Part shown: piece after piece, positions 1-7,685 of the stretch
Numbering within the stretch: position 1 is the stretch's first letter
Layout: each line of letters starts with the position of its first letter
From: Pseudomonadota bacterium
GTDB taxonomy: Bacteria; Pseudomonadota; Gammaproteobacteria; Xanthomonadales; Rhodanobacteraceae
Length of the DNA stretch: 64,000 nucleotides
Direction of reading: 5' to 3'
Assembly (NCBI GenBank): GCA_021794575.1
Contig: JAJYQO010000047.1
Coordinates: 1 to 64,000, forward strand
The notes under the pieces: model-generated
Seen by the model: only the letters and a program-made list of their open reading frames with translations
Told to the model about the DNA's origin: nothing
The model's database searches: none
Translations under genes and position numbers: made by a program

Positions 1-2893
1 TGCCCAGCAGGTTGAACAGGATCTGCCGGATGCGCAGTTCGTCGCCCAGCACGTGGTGCGGCAGTTCGGCCGGCTGCATCTCCATGCCGAAGCGCAGGCC
101 CTTGGCGGCGGCCAGCGGACGCTCGGCTTCGGCCAGCTCGAACACCAATAGCACCGGATCGTAGGGCGCCTCGTCCAGTTGCATACGCCCGGCCTCGATG
201 CGCGCCAGATCCAGTGCGTCGTTGACCAGCTTCTGCAGCAGGCCGCCGGAGCGCGCGATGGCCTGCACGTAGCGCTGCTGGCGCGCGTCCAATGCGGTGC
301 CCGAGAGCAGTTCGCACATGCCGAGCACGCCGGTCATCGGGGTGCGGATCTCGTGGCCCAGCTCGGCCAGAAAACTCGTCTTGGCGGCGCTGGCTTGCTC
401 GGCTACGCGGCGCCGCTCCTCGGCCAGCAGCATGCGCTGCCGCTGCGCCATGCGGCGCCGCCACAGCAACACCACGAGGACCAGCAGCGCGGCGGCCAGC
501 AGCACATAGCCCAGGCGCGCCCACCAGGTGGCCCAGGGCGGCGCGACCACGGTCACCCGCAGCGGCGCGGCGGTGCCCCAGGGGCCGCCGGACATGGCCT
601 GCGCCTGCACCTCGAGGCGGTAGCTGCCGGGCTCGAGGCGTCCGAAGTTCTGCACGCCGTCGCCGCCTACCTCGACCCAATCGCGGTTCCAGGGCGGCAG
701 GCGCACGCGGTAGCGCACCCGCGCCGGACTGAGATACGACAGCGCACGCATGGTGATAGTGAGATCGCGCGTGCGCCAGCCCAGGCGCAACGTGCCGTCG
801 TGGGCCGACAGCGCCAGGCTGCGCCCGTCGCCGCTGGCCTGCATGCGCGTCAACACCGGCCGCGGCGCCGGCAAGCCGGGGGCGCGACGCAGCGGCGCGA
901 AGCCGAGCAGGCCGTCACGCACGGCGGTGAACAAACTGCCGTCGGCGCCGCGCACGAACCCCGCCGCGCTGGCGCGCAGGCCGGCCAGCACGGGTTCCTC
1001 CTCGAAGCGATTGACGCGTCGGTCGTGCGGGTCGTAGCGCATCAGTCCGCGCAGCGTCGAAGCCCAAACGCGCCCGGCGGCATCCACCGCCAGCGCCAGC
1101 ACGCGCGCGCCCGGCCAGCCCTGGCGCGCGTCGATGCGCGCCAGCAGCCGTGCGCGGCCGTCGCTGTCGAGCCGGTAGTGCTCCAGCGCGCCGGTGCGCG
1201 CCAGCCAGAATCCGCGCGCGTCGAAGGCCAGCGCGTCGACTACGCCGGGCTGCACGCCGGGCACGGCGCGCAGCGCGCCGTCGGCGTCCATGCGCTCCAG
1301 GCCCGCGCGCGTGGCGCGCCACAGCTGGCCGTCGTGCCAGCGCAGCGCCGTGGTCTGCTCCTCGGCCATGTCCGGCCGCGGCAGCGCGACCCGGCTGACC
1401 GCCAGCGTGCGCAGGTCGATGCGTCCGAGGCCGTGGATGGGATCGGCGAAGTACAGCGCGTTGCCGCCAGCCACCACCAATGCGGCAATCGACGAGCCCG
1501 GCGTATCGGGCCAGGGCAACGCCAGCGTCCGCCAGAGGCCGGCGGCATCGCGCAGATACAGCGAACCCGGACCGCCGACCCACAAGCGGCCCTGCGGATC
1601 CTCGGTGAGCGCATCGATTTCGTGCGGCCGCGTCCACGGCGCCGCGATCGACTGCACCGCGCCGGTGCCCGGATCGAGGCGGCCGATCCAACCCTGCGCA
1701 TTGCCCAGCAGCACGCTATGGCCGGCGCCCGCGCACAGCGCGGTGAAGCTGCCGAACGGCAGGCTGGACGGATCGTCGGGCACATGGCGAAACAGGCTGA
1801 AGTCGCGCCAGTCCGGCGGCAGATAGGCCAAGCCGCCGCTGTTCGAGGTCAGCCACAGGCCGCCCTCGCGATCGCGCAGCAGCCCGACGATGCGCCCCGA
1901 TGGCAGGCCACCGCGCAACTGCGGCTGCGGCAGGAACAGGCTCCAGCGCCCGGCCGCGTCGCGATAGCGCAGGCCGTTGCTGCAGGCCAGCCACAGGCCG
2001 CCGGCAGTATCGGTGACGCTGCTGTAACAGACGCCCGCGCCACCCGGCACCGGCAGCGCGCGCGGCGCGGCGGACGGGTCGGCCGGGTCACGCTGGATCA
2101 GATACAGGCCGCGCGTGGTCACCGCGCGCAGGCTGGCGCCGCTGCCGGCCACCGACAGCACGACCACATGCTGGTCTTGCGGGAAGTGTACGTGCGCGAT
2201 GCGCCCGTCCGGCGCGCGCACGTCCAGCCCGCCGAGGGTGCCGATCCACAGATCGCCATCGGCGGTGGCGTGCAGGCTGAACACCACGTCGGACACCAGG
2301 CTGTCGGTATCGCCTTTGCGGTGGCGTACCTGCGTGATGTGCCCGTGCGGACCCAGCCGCGCCAGGCCGCCTGCATAAGTGCCCACCCAGATCGCGCCGT
2401 CCGGTGTCTGCGCCAGCGCGAACACGTCGTCGGCGCCCAGACTGTGCGCGTCGCCGGGTTCGTGCACCCAGCGCTGGAACCCGTAACCGGGGATGTAATG
2501 CAGCAGGCCGGTTCCCTCACCGCCGGCCCACAGCCCGCCGCGGGCATCGATCAGCAGCGCCGAAATATCGTTGCCCGGCAGAGAATGCGAATTGCTGGTG
2601 TCGTGGCGGAACACCTCGAAATGCACGCCGTCGTAGCGCACCAGACCATCGCGCGTGCCGATCCAGATGAAGCCCCGGGGATCCTGCACGGCCATGTAAC
2701 TGCCGGCGTCGGTCATACCCTCGCGGCGGCCGTAGTCGCGGAACTGCGGGGTCTGCAGCAAGGTGCGCGCGGGCGGTGCCGGCGGCTCGGGTGCGGCCTG
2801 CGCCGGCTGCGCGCGGGCACGGCCCGGCGCTAGCGCAACGCCGAACAACGCCATCGCGCACACCAGCAGCCAACCGCGCCGCGGTCCGACCAT
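1..2893 (-). CDS. Propeller-type sensor histidine kinase (C-terminus cut by window edge)
   Basis: Membrane sensor kinase of a two-component system; its ligand is unknown. The minus-strand frame is open from an ATG at 2893, preceded by a strong AGGAGGGGG ribosome-binding site, through the left edge; about 964 residues are visible. A signal peptide (~1-28) leads into a long periplasmic region of Reg_prop beta-propeller repeats (e.g. GFIWIGTRDGLVRYDG near residue 74) to about residue 690. A Y_Y_Y-like domain (~697-790), one membrane helix (~795-812) and a HisKA domain follow; the H-box HEIRTP places the phospho-acceptor at His847. The ATPase domain has just begun (ELRIRQILFNLLG) when the window ends. 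Family members often carry a C-terminal receiver domain, so it may be a hybrid kinase; that part is not visible. It is divergent from the YceI operon at 3031, which is a possible but unproven target. Confidence 0.88.
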   Translation of the reverse strand, partial: MVGPRRGWLLVCAMALFGVALAPGRARAQPAQAAPEPPAPPARTLLQTPQFRDYGRREGMTDAGSYMAVQDPRGFIWIGTRDGLVRYDGVHFEVFRHDTSNSHSLPGNDISALLIDARGGLWAGGEGTGLLHYIPGYGFQRWVHEPGDAHSLGADDVFALAQTPDGAIWVGTYAGGLARLGPHGHITQVRHRKGDTDSLVSDVVFSLHATADGDLWIGTLGGLDVRAPDGRIAHVHFPQDQHVVVLSVAGSGASLRAVTTRGLYLIQRDPADPSAAPRALPVPGGAGVCYSSVTDTAGGLWLACSNGLRYRDAAGRWSLFLPQPQLRGGLPSGRIVGLLRDREGGLWLTSNSGGLAYLPPDWRDFSLFRHVPDDPSSLPFGSFTALCAGAGHSVLLGNAQGWIGRLDPGTGAVQSIAAPWTRPHEIDALTEDPQGRLWVGGPGSLYLRDAAGLWRTLALPWPDTPGSSIAALVVAGGNALYFADPIHGLGRIDLRTLAVSRVALPRPDMAEEQTTALRWHDGQLWRATRAGLERMDADGALRAVPGVQPGVVDALAFDARGFWLARTGALEHYRLDSDGRARLLARIDARQGWPGARVLALAVDAAGRVWASTLRGLMRYDPHDRRVNRFEEEPVLAGLRASAAGFVRGADGSLFTAVRDGLLGFAPLRRAPGLPAPRPVLTRMQASGDGRSLALSAHDGTLRLGWRTRDLTITMRALSYLSPARVRYRVRLPPWNRDWVEVGGDGVQNFGRLEPGSYRLEVQAQAMSGGPWGTAAPLRVTVVAPPWATWWARLGYVLLAAALLVLVVLLWRRRMAQRQRMLLAEERRRVAEQASAAKTSFLAELGHEIRTPMTGVLGMCELLSGTALDARQQRYVQAIARSGGLLQKLVNDALDLARIEAGRMQLDEAPYDPVLLVFELAEAERPLAAAKGLRFGMEMQPAELPHHVLGDELRIRQILFNLLG

Positions 2894-3017
2894 GATCCCC
2901 CTCCTGGCGGCGCATCATGCCACCCGCGGCGATCGCACGCGTTGACGGCAGGCACTGGTCGCGGCTGGTGAAGTGTGTGTTTACGGGCCTGTTCACGCCC
3001 CCGGCACCGCGGCTGCC

Positions 3018-3023
3018 CATAAT
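3018..3023 (+). promoter_or_regulatory. -10 box CATAAT 7 nt upstream of the yceI start, leaderless-type
   Basis: CATAAT is followed by only seven bases before the ATG at 3031, and no Shine-Dalgarno sequence is visible. This spacing would put the transcription start at or next to the A of the start codon. The same TAnnnT-N6/7-ATG layout recurs at several other genes in this window. No good -35 match is seen. Confidence 0.45.
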
Positions 3024-3030
3024 CGGCCGC

Positions 3031-3684
3031 ATGTCGATTGGCACACTCCCCTTGCCGGGCCGGCGGCGCGACGGCGCTCTGCTGCTGGCCTTGCTGCTGC
3101 TGGCGCCGCTGGCGCATGCCGGCGAATATCGTTTCGATCCGGTGCACAGCAGCGTGGTGTTTTTCGTCGATCACGACGGTTACAGCGACGCGGTCGGGCG
3201 CCTGAAAATCGCACGCGGCTGGTTCCGTTTCGACGAGCGCGACTGGGCCGACTCGAAAGTCGTGGCCGACATCGCGCTGGATTCGGTGGACATGGGCGAC
3301 AAGAGCTGGGACCGCGTGGTGGCCGGCGCCGATTTCCTCGATGCCAAGGCGCATCCCTACGCGCACTTCGCCAGCACCTCGGTGGAAAAGACCGGCGCCG
3401 ACACCGGCATCCTGTACGGCCAACTGACCCTACGCGGCCACACCGAGGGCATCGCTTTTCCGTTCCGCCTCAACAAACGCGCCTTCACCATCTACGGCTT
3501 CCACACCGTGGCCGGCTTCACCGGGCTGGCCAGCGTCGACCGCAAGCTGTGGCACATGGGTGCCTTCGACAGCGTGGTGGGCGTGAAAGTAAAGGTGCTG
3601 CTGGAGATCGAGGGTATCGCCGACGACAACGCGCAACACGCTTATGCGGCCGCCGCGGCCCGCGACAAAGGAGCCAAACCGTGA
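3031..3684 (+). CDS. YceI-family periplasmic protein
   Basis: Predicted 217-residue secreted protein of the YceI family, lipocalin-like beta-barrels that bind isoprenoid or amphiphilic molecules such as polyprenyl quinones. ATG 3031 is chosen because it starts directly at a signal peptide (hydrophobic LLLALLLLAPLAHA, cleavage before GEYRFDP); upstream in-frame starts would add a non-signal extension. Mature-domain features include FDPVHSSVVFFVDH near the N-terminus and LTLRGHTEGIAFPF in the core. It is the first gene of a three-gene unit. Its stop overlaps the GTG start of a cytochrome b561, and a second, divergent YceI follows. YceI next to cytochrome b561 is a common pairing and suggests a role in quinone or membrane redox chemistry. 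The exact ligand cannot be read from the sequence. Confidence 0.85.
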   Translation: MSIGTLPLPGRRRDGALLLALLLLAPLAHAGEYRFDPVHSSVVFFVDHDGYSDAVGRLKIARGWFRFDERDWADSKVVADIALDSVDMGDKSWDRVVAGADFLDAKAHPYAHFASTSVEKTGADTGILYGQLTLRGHTEGIAFPFRLNKRAFTIYGFHTVAGFTGLASVDRKLWHMGAFDSVVGVKVKVLLEIEGIADDNAQHAYAAAAARDKGAKP

Positions 3685-4265
3685 ACTGGCGTAGCACGCA
3701 CGCACATTGGGGCGTACTGGCCAAGGCCTTCCACTGGCTCGCGGCGCTGGGCATCTTCGCGCTGGCCGCCATCGGCCTGTACATGGTGGGCATGCCGCTG
3801 GGGCTGGCCAAGCTGAAGATGTATCTGCTGCACAAGGCGCTCGGCATCACCGTGTTGGCGCTGGTGCTGCTGCGGCTGCTGTGGCGCTTGTTCGACCGCC
3901 ATCCGCGCTACCCCCCGGGCATGCCGCGCTGGCAGGTGGGCGTCGCGCACGCCAGCCACGCGCTGCTGTATCTGCTGCTGCTGGCGGTACCGATCTCGGG
4001 CTGGGTCTACAACTCGGCCTCGGGCTTTCCGCTGCCCTGGTTCGGACTGGTCGACCTGCCGGCCATCGCGCCGGTGTCCAAGCCGCTGGCGCATCTGGCG
4101 CTGACCGTGCACGAGACTGCGTTCTGGACGCTGGCTGCGCTGGTGCTGCTGCATGTCGCCGCCGCCATCGAACACCACGTGCGCCAGCGCGACGCCGTGC
4201 TGGCGCGCATGCTGCCGTGGCGCACGCGGCGCGCGCATGCCATTTCCGACGGAGAAAATCCATGA
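3681..4265 (+). CDS. Cytochrome b561 (di-heme membrane protein)
   Basis: A 194-residue integral membrane cytochrome of the bacterial b561 (CybB/YodB) family, which moves electrons between the quinone pool and periplasmic acceptors. Four hydrophobic helices are visible. Histidines fit heme ligation: HWLAALGIFALAAIG and LLHKALGI in the first two helices, HASHALLYLLLL in the third, and HETAFWTLAALVLLHVAAA in the fourth. The GTG start at 3681 is preferred because AAAGGAG lies 7-8 nt upstream and the GTGA overlaps the stop of the preceding yceI. The stop overlaps the ATG of the next yceI in the same way, so the three genes are almost certainly co-transcribed and translationally coupled. Confidence 0.9.
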   Translation: MNWRSTHAHWGVLAKAFHWLAALGIFALAAIGLYMVGMPLGLAKLKMYLLHKALGITVLALVLLRLLWRLFDRHPRYPPGMPRWQVGVAHASHALLYLLLLAVPISGWVYNSASGFPLPWFGLVDLPAIAPVSKPLAHLALTVHETAFWTLAALVLLHVAAAIEHHVRQRDAVLARMLPWRTRRAHAISDGENP

Positions 4266-4825
4266 AAGCTTCGTTGGCCTCCATGCTGCTGCTGGGCGCG
4301 CTGCTGGCCCCGGCCGCGCAGGCGCAGGCGCAGGACTGGACCGTGCAGCCCGGCAGCACGCTGGGCTTCGCGACCACCTTCGAGGGCGTCAAGTTCGCCG
4401 GCGCGTTCAAGCAGTTCAGCGCGCGAATCGCTTTCGACTCCGCGCATCCGCAGGCGTGCACGCTGGACGCGACCATCACGCTGGCCAGCGCCGATACCGG
4501 CAATGCCGACCGCGACAAGATGCTGCCGACGGCGGACTTCTTCGATGTGGCCCGATTCCCCACGGCCACTTATCGCGGCGCCGACTGCACGCCCGCGGGT
4601 CCGGGACGCTACAGCGCGCAGGGCACGCTGACGCTGCGCGGCATCAGCAAGCCGGTGCCGCTGACGCTGCAGTGGCGGATGCAGGGCAACGGAGCGCTGC
4701 TGACCCTGGACGCCAACGTGCCGCGACTGACCTTTGGCGTGGGCAGCGGACAATGGGCCGACCCCAGCGCCATCGGTCTGGATGTAGCGGTGCACGGCGT
4801 GCTGAAGCTTACGCCGGCCAAATAA
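4262..4825 (+). CDS. YceI-family periplasmic protein (second paralog)
   Basis: A 187-residue secreted YceI-family protein. A signal peptide (MLLLGALLAPAAQAQAQ) precedes the barrel, which shows typical family segments (GSTLGFATTFEGVKFAGAF, LPTADFFDVARFPTATY, GTLTLRGISKPVPLTL). It is only distantly similar to the YceI encoded at 3031. The DADRDKML/FFDVARFPTATY region is closer to the classic YceI consensus, whereas the upstream copy is more divergent. Its ATG overlaps the cytochrome b561 stop by ATGA. Two different YceI proteins flanking one cytochrome b561 suggest distinct lipid or quinone ligands serving one membrane redox module. It ends 16 bp before the convergent RDD gene. Confidence 0.88.
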   Translation: MKASLASMLLLGALLAPAAQAQAQDWTVQPGSTLGFATTFEGVKFAGAFKQFSARIAFDSAHPQACTLDATITLASADTGNADRDKMLPTADFFDVARFPTATYRGADCTPAGPGRYSAQGTLTLRGISKPVPLTLQWRMQGNGALLTLDANVPRLTFGVGSGQWADPSAIGLDVAVHGVLKLTPAK

Positions 4826-4841
4826 CCGTGGCCGCAGCGGT

Positions 4842-5351
4842 TCAACGCTGCAGACGCACCAGGCGCGTGCCGCTGAGGCGGTCGTGCAGGGTGCGGCGCG
4901 CGCGGTCGAACGGCAGCGCGGCGTAATCGATCACCCACAGCGCCGCCACCGCCAGCAGCGCCACGCGCGGCGACGCGACCCGACCCAGCAGCAGGGCCAG
5001 CAGCGGCGCCGCGGCCAGCAGCGCGCGCAGCAACGCGCGCGGCAGGCGTGGCGGCGCACCGTCCGCGGCCAGCACGCGCAGTCGCCAAGCGCGTGCGCCG
5101 ATGCTCTGCCCGCCGCGCCACCACGACAGCACGAAATAGCCGGTCAGCACGGCCAGTTGCAGCCCCTGGTACGCCAGCGGCACCTGTGCGTGGCCGCCGC
5201 GCATCGTCACCAGCCGCGCATGCGTGGCCAACTGCGCCAGCAGCCCCACCACCAGCAGCAGCGCCAGCGCGATCAGCAGGTCGTACAGCAGCGCGGCCAG
5301 ACGCGGTGCGATGGATGCGGGCGACGGGGCGGAATCGGTGTCGGCGGACAT
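4842..5351 (-). CDS. RDD-family membrane protein
   Basis: A 169-residue inner-membrane protein of the RDD family, function poorly defined; some members affect ion exchange. The start at 5351 (MSADTDSAPSPASIAPRLAA) is chosen because the RDD domain begins directly after it; an upstream in-frame extension has no family-like sequence. The arginine of the family name lies in SIAPRLAALLYD, and an acidic pair follows in the usual place (YDLLIALALLL). Two to three further hydrophobic helices follow, then WWRGGQSIGARAWRLRVL, another typical RDD segment, and a C-terminal DRLSGTRLVRLQR. It is divergent from xerD with 46 bp between start codons, and convergent with the YceI operon. Confidence 0.85.
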   Translation of the reverse strand: MSADTDSAPSPASIAPRLAALLYDLLIALALLLVVGLLAQLATHARLVTMRGGHAQVPLAYQGLQLAVLTGYFVLSWWRGGQSIGARAWRLRVLAADGAPPRLPRALLRALLAAAPLLALLLGRVASPRVALLAVAALWVIDYAALPFDRARRTLHDRLSGTRLVRLQR

Positions 5352-5397
5352 GCGCGAAAGGCTTGCGGCGCGCGCGCGCCGGGGCCAGCATCGTGCC

Positions 5398-6363
5398 ATG
5401 GATTCGACCACCGCCCGGCGCCGTGCGCCGCATGTGCGCGCAGACACTGCTCCGGCCACCGACGCGAGTATCGCCGTTGCCGCCGAGATCGAGCGCTTTC
5501 TCGAACGCCTGTGGGCCGAGGACGGCCTGGCCGACCGCACGCTGACCGCGTACCGCCAGGATCTGACCGGCTTCGCGCGTTGGCTGGCGCCGCAGGGCAT
5601 CGCGCTGGCGCAGGCCGGCCGCGAGCACATCCTGCGCTATCTGGGCGAACGCGGCGCACAGGGCATCAAGGCGCGCAGCAATGCGCGGCTGATCTCCACG
5701 CTGCGCCGCTACCACGCCGCGCGCCAGAAGCAGGGCGCCGGCGGCGCGGACCCCACCGCGCTGCTGGAATCACCCAAGCTGCCGCGCGGCCTGCCCAAGG
5801 CGCCCGGCGAGCGCGAGGTGGAGGCGCTGCTGGCCGCGCCGGACGTAGCCACCCCGCTGGGCCTGCGCGACCGCGCCCTGCTGGAGCTGATGTACGCCTG
5901 CGGGCTGCGCGTCAGCGAACTGGTCACCCTGCCGCTGGCCGCGCTCAACCTGCGCCAGGGCGTGCTGCGCGTGGCCGGCAAGGGCGGCCGCGAACGCCTG
6001 GTGCCGATCGGCGCGATGGCGCTGGACTGGATCGAGCGCTACCTGCGCGAGGCGCGGCCACGGCTGGCCGGCACGCAGCGCAGCGAGGCGCTGCTGCTCA
6101 CCCGGCGCGGCACCGGCATGACCCGGCAGATGGCCTGGACGCTGATCAAGCGCCACGCCATCGGCGCCGGTATTCCCGCCCAGCGCATCTCGCCGCACGT
6201 GCTGCGTCACGCCTTCGCCACCCACCTGCTGAACCACGGCGCCGACCTGCGCGCCGTGCAGATGCTGCTCGGCCACGCCAGCCTGTCGACCACGCAGATC
6301 TACACCCTGGTCGCGCGCGAAGGACTCAAACGGCTGCATGCGCAGCATCATCCGCGCGGGTGA
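5398..6363 (+). CDS. xerD: Tyrosine recombinase XerD
   Basis: Site-specific recombinase that, with XerC and FtsK, resolves chromosome dimers at dif. This is a 321-residue protein, slightly longer than E. coli XerD (298) owing to an N-terminal extension of about 30 residues after ATG 5398. The core-binding domain (IERFLERLWAEDGLADRTL...) is followed by the catalytic domain. The full active site is visible: Arg171 (GLRVSEL), Lys195 (GKGGRER), His267 and Arg270 (HVLRHAF), His293 (LGHASLS) and the nucleophile Tyr302 (QIYT). The segment HGADLRAVQMLLGHASLSTTQIYT is closer to XerD than to XerC. It is a single gene with no phage context, so a housekeeping recombinase rather than an integrase. Confidence 0.93.
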   Translation: MDSTTARRRAPHVRADTAPATDASIAVAAEIERFLERLWAEDGLADRTLTAYRQDLTGFARWLAPQGIALAQAGREHILRYLGERGAQGIKARSNARLISTLRRYHAARQKQGAGGADPTALLESPKLPRGLPKAPGEREVEALLAAPDVATPLGLRDRALLELMYACGLRVSELVTLPLAALNLRQGVLRVAGKGGRERLVPIGAMALDWIERYLREARPRLAGTQRSEALLLTRRGTGMTRQMAWTLIKRHAIGAGIPAQRISPHVLRHAFATHLLNHGADLRAVQMLLGHASLSTTQIYTLVAREGLKRLHAQHHPRG

Positions 6364-6392
6364 TGCGCGATCGACCCGGGAACACCGCCGGC

Positions 6393-6430
6393 TCCCGGCT
6401 CGGCCCTGCGGGCCGTCCGGGATGACGTCA
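6393..6430 (+). repeat. Dispersed intergenic repeat, single copy (CGGCTCGGCCCTGCGGGCCG family)
   Basis: The gap between xerD and maiA (6364-6573) contains one copy of a short repeat with core CGGCTCGGCCCTGCGGGCCG followed by TCCGGGATGAC. The GGCCC-TGC-GGGCC part is a small hairpin. Nearly identical copies are clustered at 63311-63641 and, in the opposite orientation, at 15476-15514. A decayed second copy (CCGTCCGGGATGGCG) follows at about 6447. Nothing else recognisable is in this gap, and no terminator with a U-tract is seen. Confidence 0.75.
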
Positions 6431-6573
6431 ACAAAGAAGGGACGCGCCGTCCGGGATGGCGTACTGGCCCGACGCTACGCGCCATCCGGGAGAACCCACT
6501 GGCGAGTGGCCCGGCTTCCGGAGCAGGGGCGCAACGGGCCGGCCCCGGATTCCGTCCTGGAATCGCCGGGGAG

Positions 6574-7239
6574 TCACCCGCGCGGTGCGTCCGGCTGCAC
6601 CTCCGGCGTGGCGCGTCGGAAGGCTTCCAGCGCCATGCAATTGGCGAAAATGCGGCGCACGGTGGGGAACGGCGCCAGATCCACGCCCCAACGCTGCGCG
6701 CTGAACACCTGCGGCACCAGGCAGCAGTCGGCCAGGGTGGGACGGTCGGCCTCGCTGAAGCTGCCGGTGGAGGGGTGCTCGGCCAGCATGGTCTCCAGCG
6801 AGGTGAAGCCGCTGCCGATCCAGTGCTGCATCCAGCGCCGGCGCTCGACCTCGGGCACCGAGAACTCGCGCTCCAGATACTTCAGCACACGCTGGTTGCC
6901 CAGCGGATGCATATCGCAGGCGATGGCCTGCGCGACCGAGCGCACGCGCGCGCGATCGCGCGCCAGCGGCGGCAGCAGCTTGGCTTCGCCGTCGTAGGCC
7001 TCGTCCAGGTATTCGATGATGGCCAGCGACTGGCGGAACACACGCTCGCCGTCCAGCAGCGTGGGCACCAGGCCCTGCGGATTGAGGCGGCGGTAGTCGT
7101 CACGGTGCTGCTCGCCATCGCCGGCAACCAGGTTGACCGTGCGCAGTTCATAGGCCAGCCCCTTGAGATTGAGGGCAATGCGCACACGGAAGGCGGCGCT
7201 GGAACGCCAGTAGCTGTAAAGGACCAGCGGGCTGCTCAT
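6574..7239 (-). CDS. maiA: Maleylacetoacetate isomerase (zeta-class glutathione transferase)
   Basis: A 221-residue GST-fold enzyme that isomerises maleylacetoacetate to fumarylacetoacetate with glutathione in tyrosine/homogentisate breakdown. The N-terminal thioredoxin-like domain carries the zeta-class motif in its proteobacterial form (YWRSSAAFRVRIALNLKGL). There the Ser-Ser pair is kept and the Cys of the eukaryotic SSCSWRVRIAL motif is Ala. NPQGLVPTL and QSLAIIEYLDE give the glutathione-binding cis-proline and acidic residue. The helical C-terminal domain includes the conserved ADCCLVPQVF. It is a stand-alone gene here; hmgA and fah are not adjacent. The start ATG 7239 is the only one that keeps the N-terminal beta strand intact. 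Confidence 0.92.
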   Translation of the reverse strand: MSSPLVLYSYWRSSAAFRVRIALNLKGLAYELRTVNLVAGDGEQHRDDYRRLNPQGLVPTLLDGERVFRQSLAIIEYLDEAYDGEAKLLPPLARDRARVRSVAQAIACDMHPLGNQRVLKYLEREFSVPEVERRRWMQHWIGSGFTSLETMLAEHPSTGSFSEADRPTLADCCLVPQVFSAQRWGVDLAPFPTVRRIFANCMALEAFRRATPEVQPDAPRG

Positions 7240-7469
7240 GGCTCACCTCGATACCTGCGGCCCCGCGCCGCGCGGATGCGGCATTGAAGCATGCGCGCGC
7301 CGCAGCGCGCAGCAGATATTTGAGTTGCGCCGCAGCACTTGCCAGACTGCCGCTTCGACGCACGCGGGCGGCCCGACGCGGGCGGCCCTATTGCCGCCAT
7401 GGTCGTGGCAACCCGGGTCCATTCAATCACGCGCGCGCCTTCGTTTAACCTCGACCCGGAAATCGCCCA

Positions 7470-7561
7470 TGAACTTCCTCCGTATGACCGACCTCGACCT
7501 GCGCGGCAAGCGCGTGCTGATCCGCGAAGGCGAGCCGGCGGCTGGTTGCGCGCTGCCTTGA
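7470..7561 (+). pseudogene. Truncated duplicate of pgk (about 30 codons)
   Basis: An ATG at 7470 opens a 30-residue frame whose first 20 residues equal the N-terminus of phosphoglycerate kinase ([20 protein letters not shown]). It then changes to an unrelated tail, [10 protein letters not shown], and stops. It lacks the D-x-N-V-P substrate loop and everything after it, so it cannot be an enzyme. It keeps the same upstream context as real pgk, so ribosomes may still start there; it could act as a leader peptide. The stop codon lies in the loop of a 10-bp hairpin. A simple duplication scar is the conservative reading. Confidence 0.7.
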
Positions 7562-7573
7562 ATGGCAGCGCGC
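7548..7573 (+). promoter_or_regulatory. Perfect 10-bp hairpin around the stop codon of the pgk fragment
   Basis: GCGCGCTGCC (7548-7557) and GGCAGCGCGC (7564-7573) are exact inverted repeats with a 6-nt loop, TTGAAT. The TGA stop of the truncated pgk frame (7559-7561) lies inside the loop. No U-tract follows, so it is not a standard intrinsic terminator. It could be an RNA structure sensitive to ribosome position, upstream of true pgk at 7686. Confidence 0.6.
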
Positions 7574-7685
7574 GCCGACGAGCGCACGGCCAGGATGGCC
7601 GGGCCGAGTGCCGCACCAAGGATGGTTGCTTGCGCAGCCCATGCGCTTGGCCCTTCCTCATCCCATCCCGACCCGGAAATCGCCC

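Noticed and set aside
179-2833. 884-codon open frame on the plus strand opposite the sensor kinase
   Set aside because: It is the complement of a frame with clear propeller, Y_Y_Y and HisKA motifs. Its product is Ala/Arg/Gln-rich with no domain; long shadow frames are usual at this GC content.
5398-6363. Phage or integron integrase
   Set aside because: Sequence is closest to XerD, with no att site, phage gene or cassette nearby; the neighbouring genes are housekeeping.
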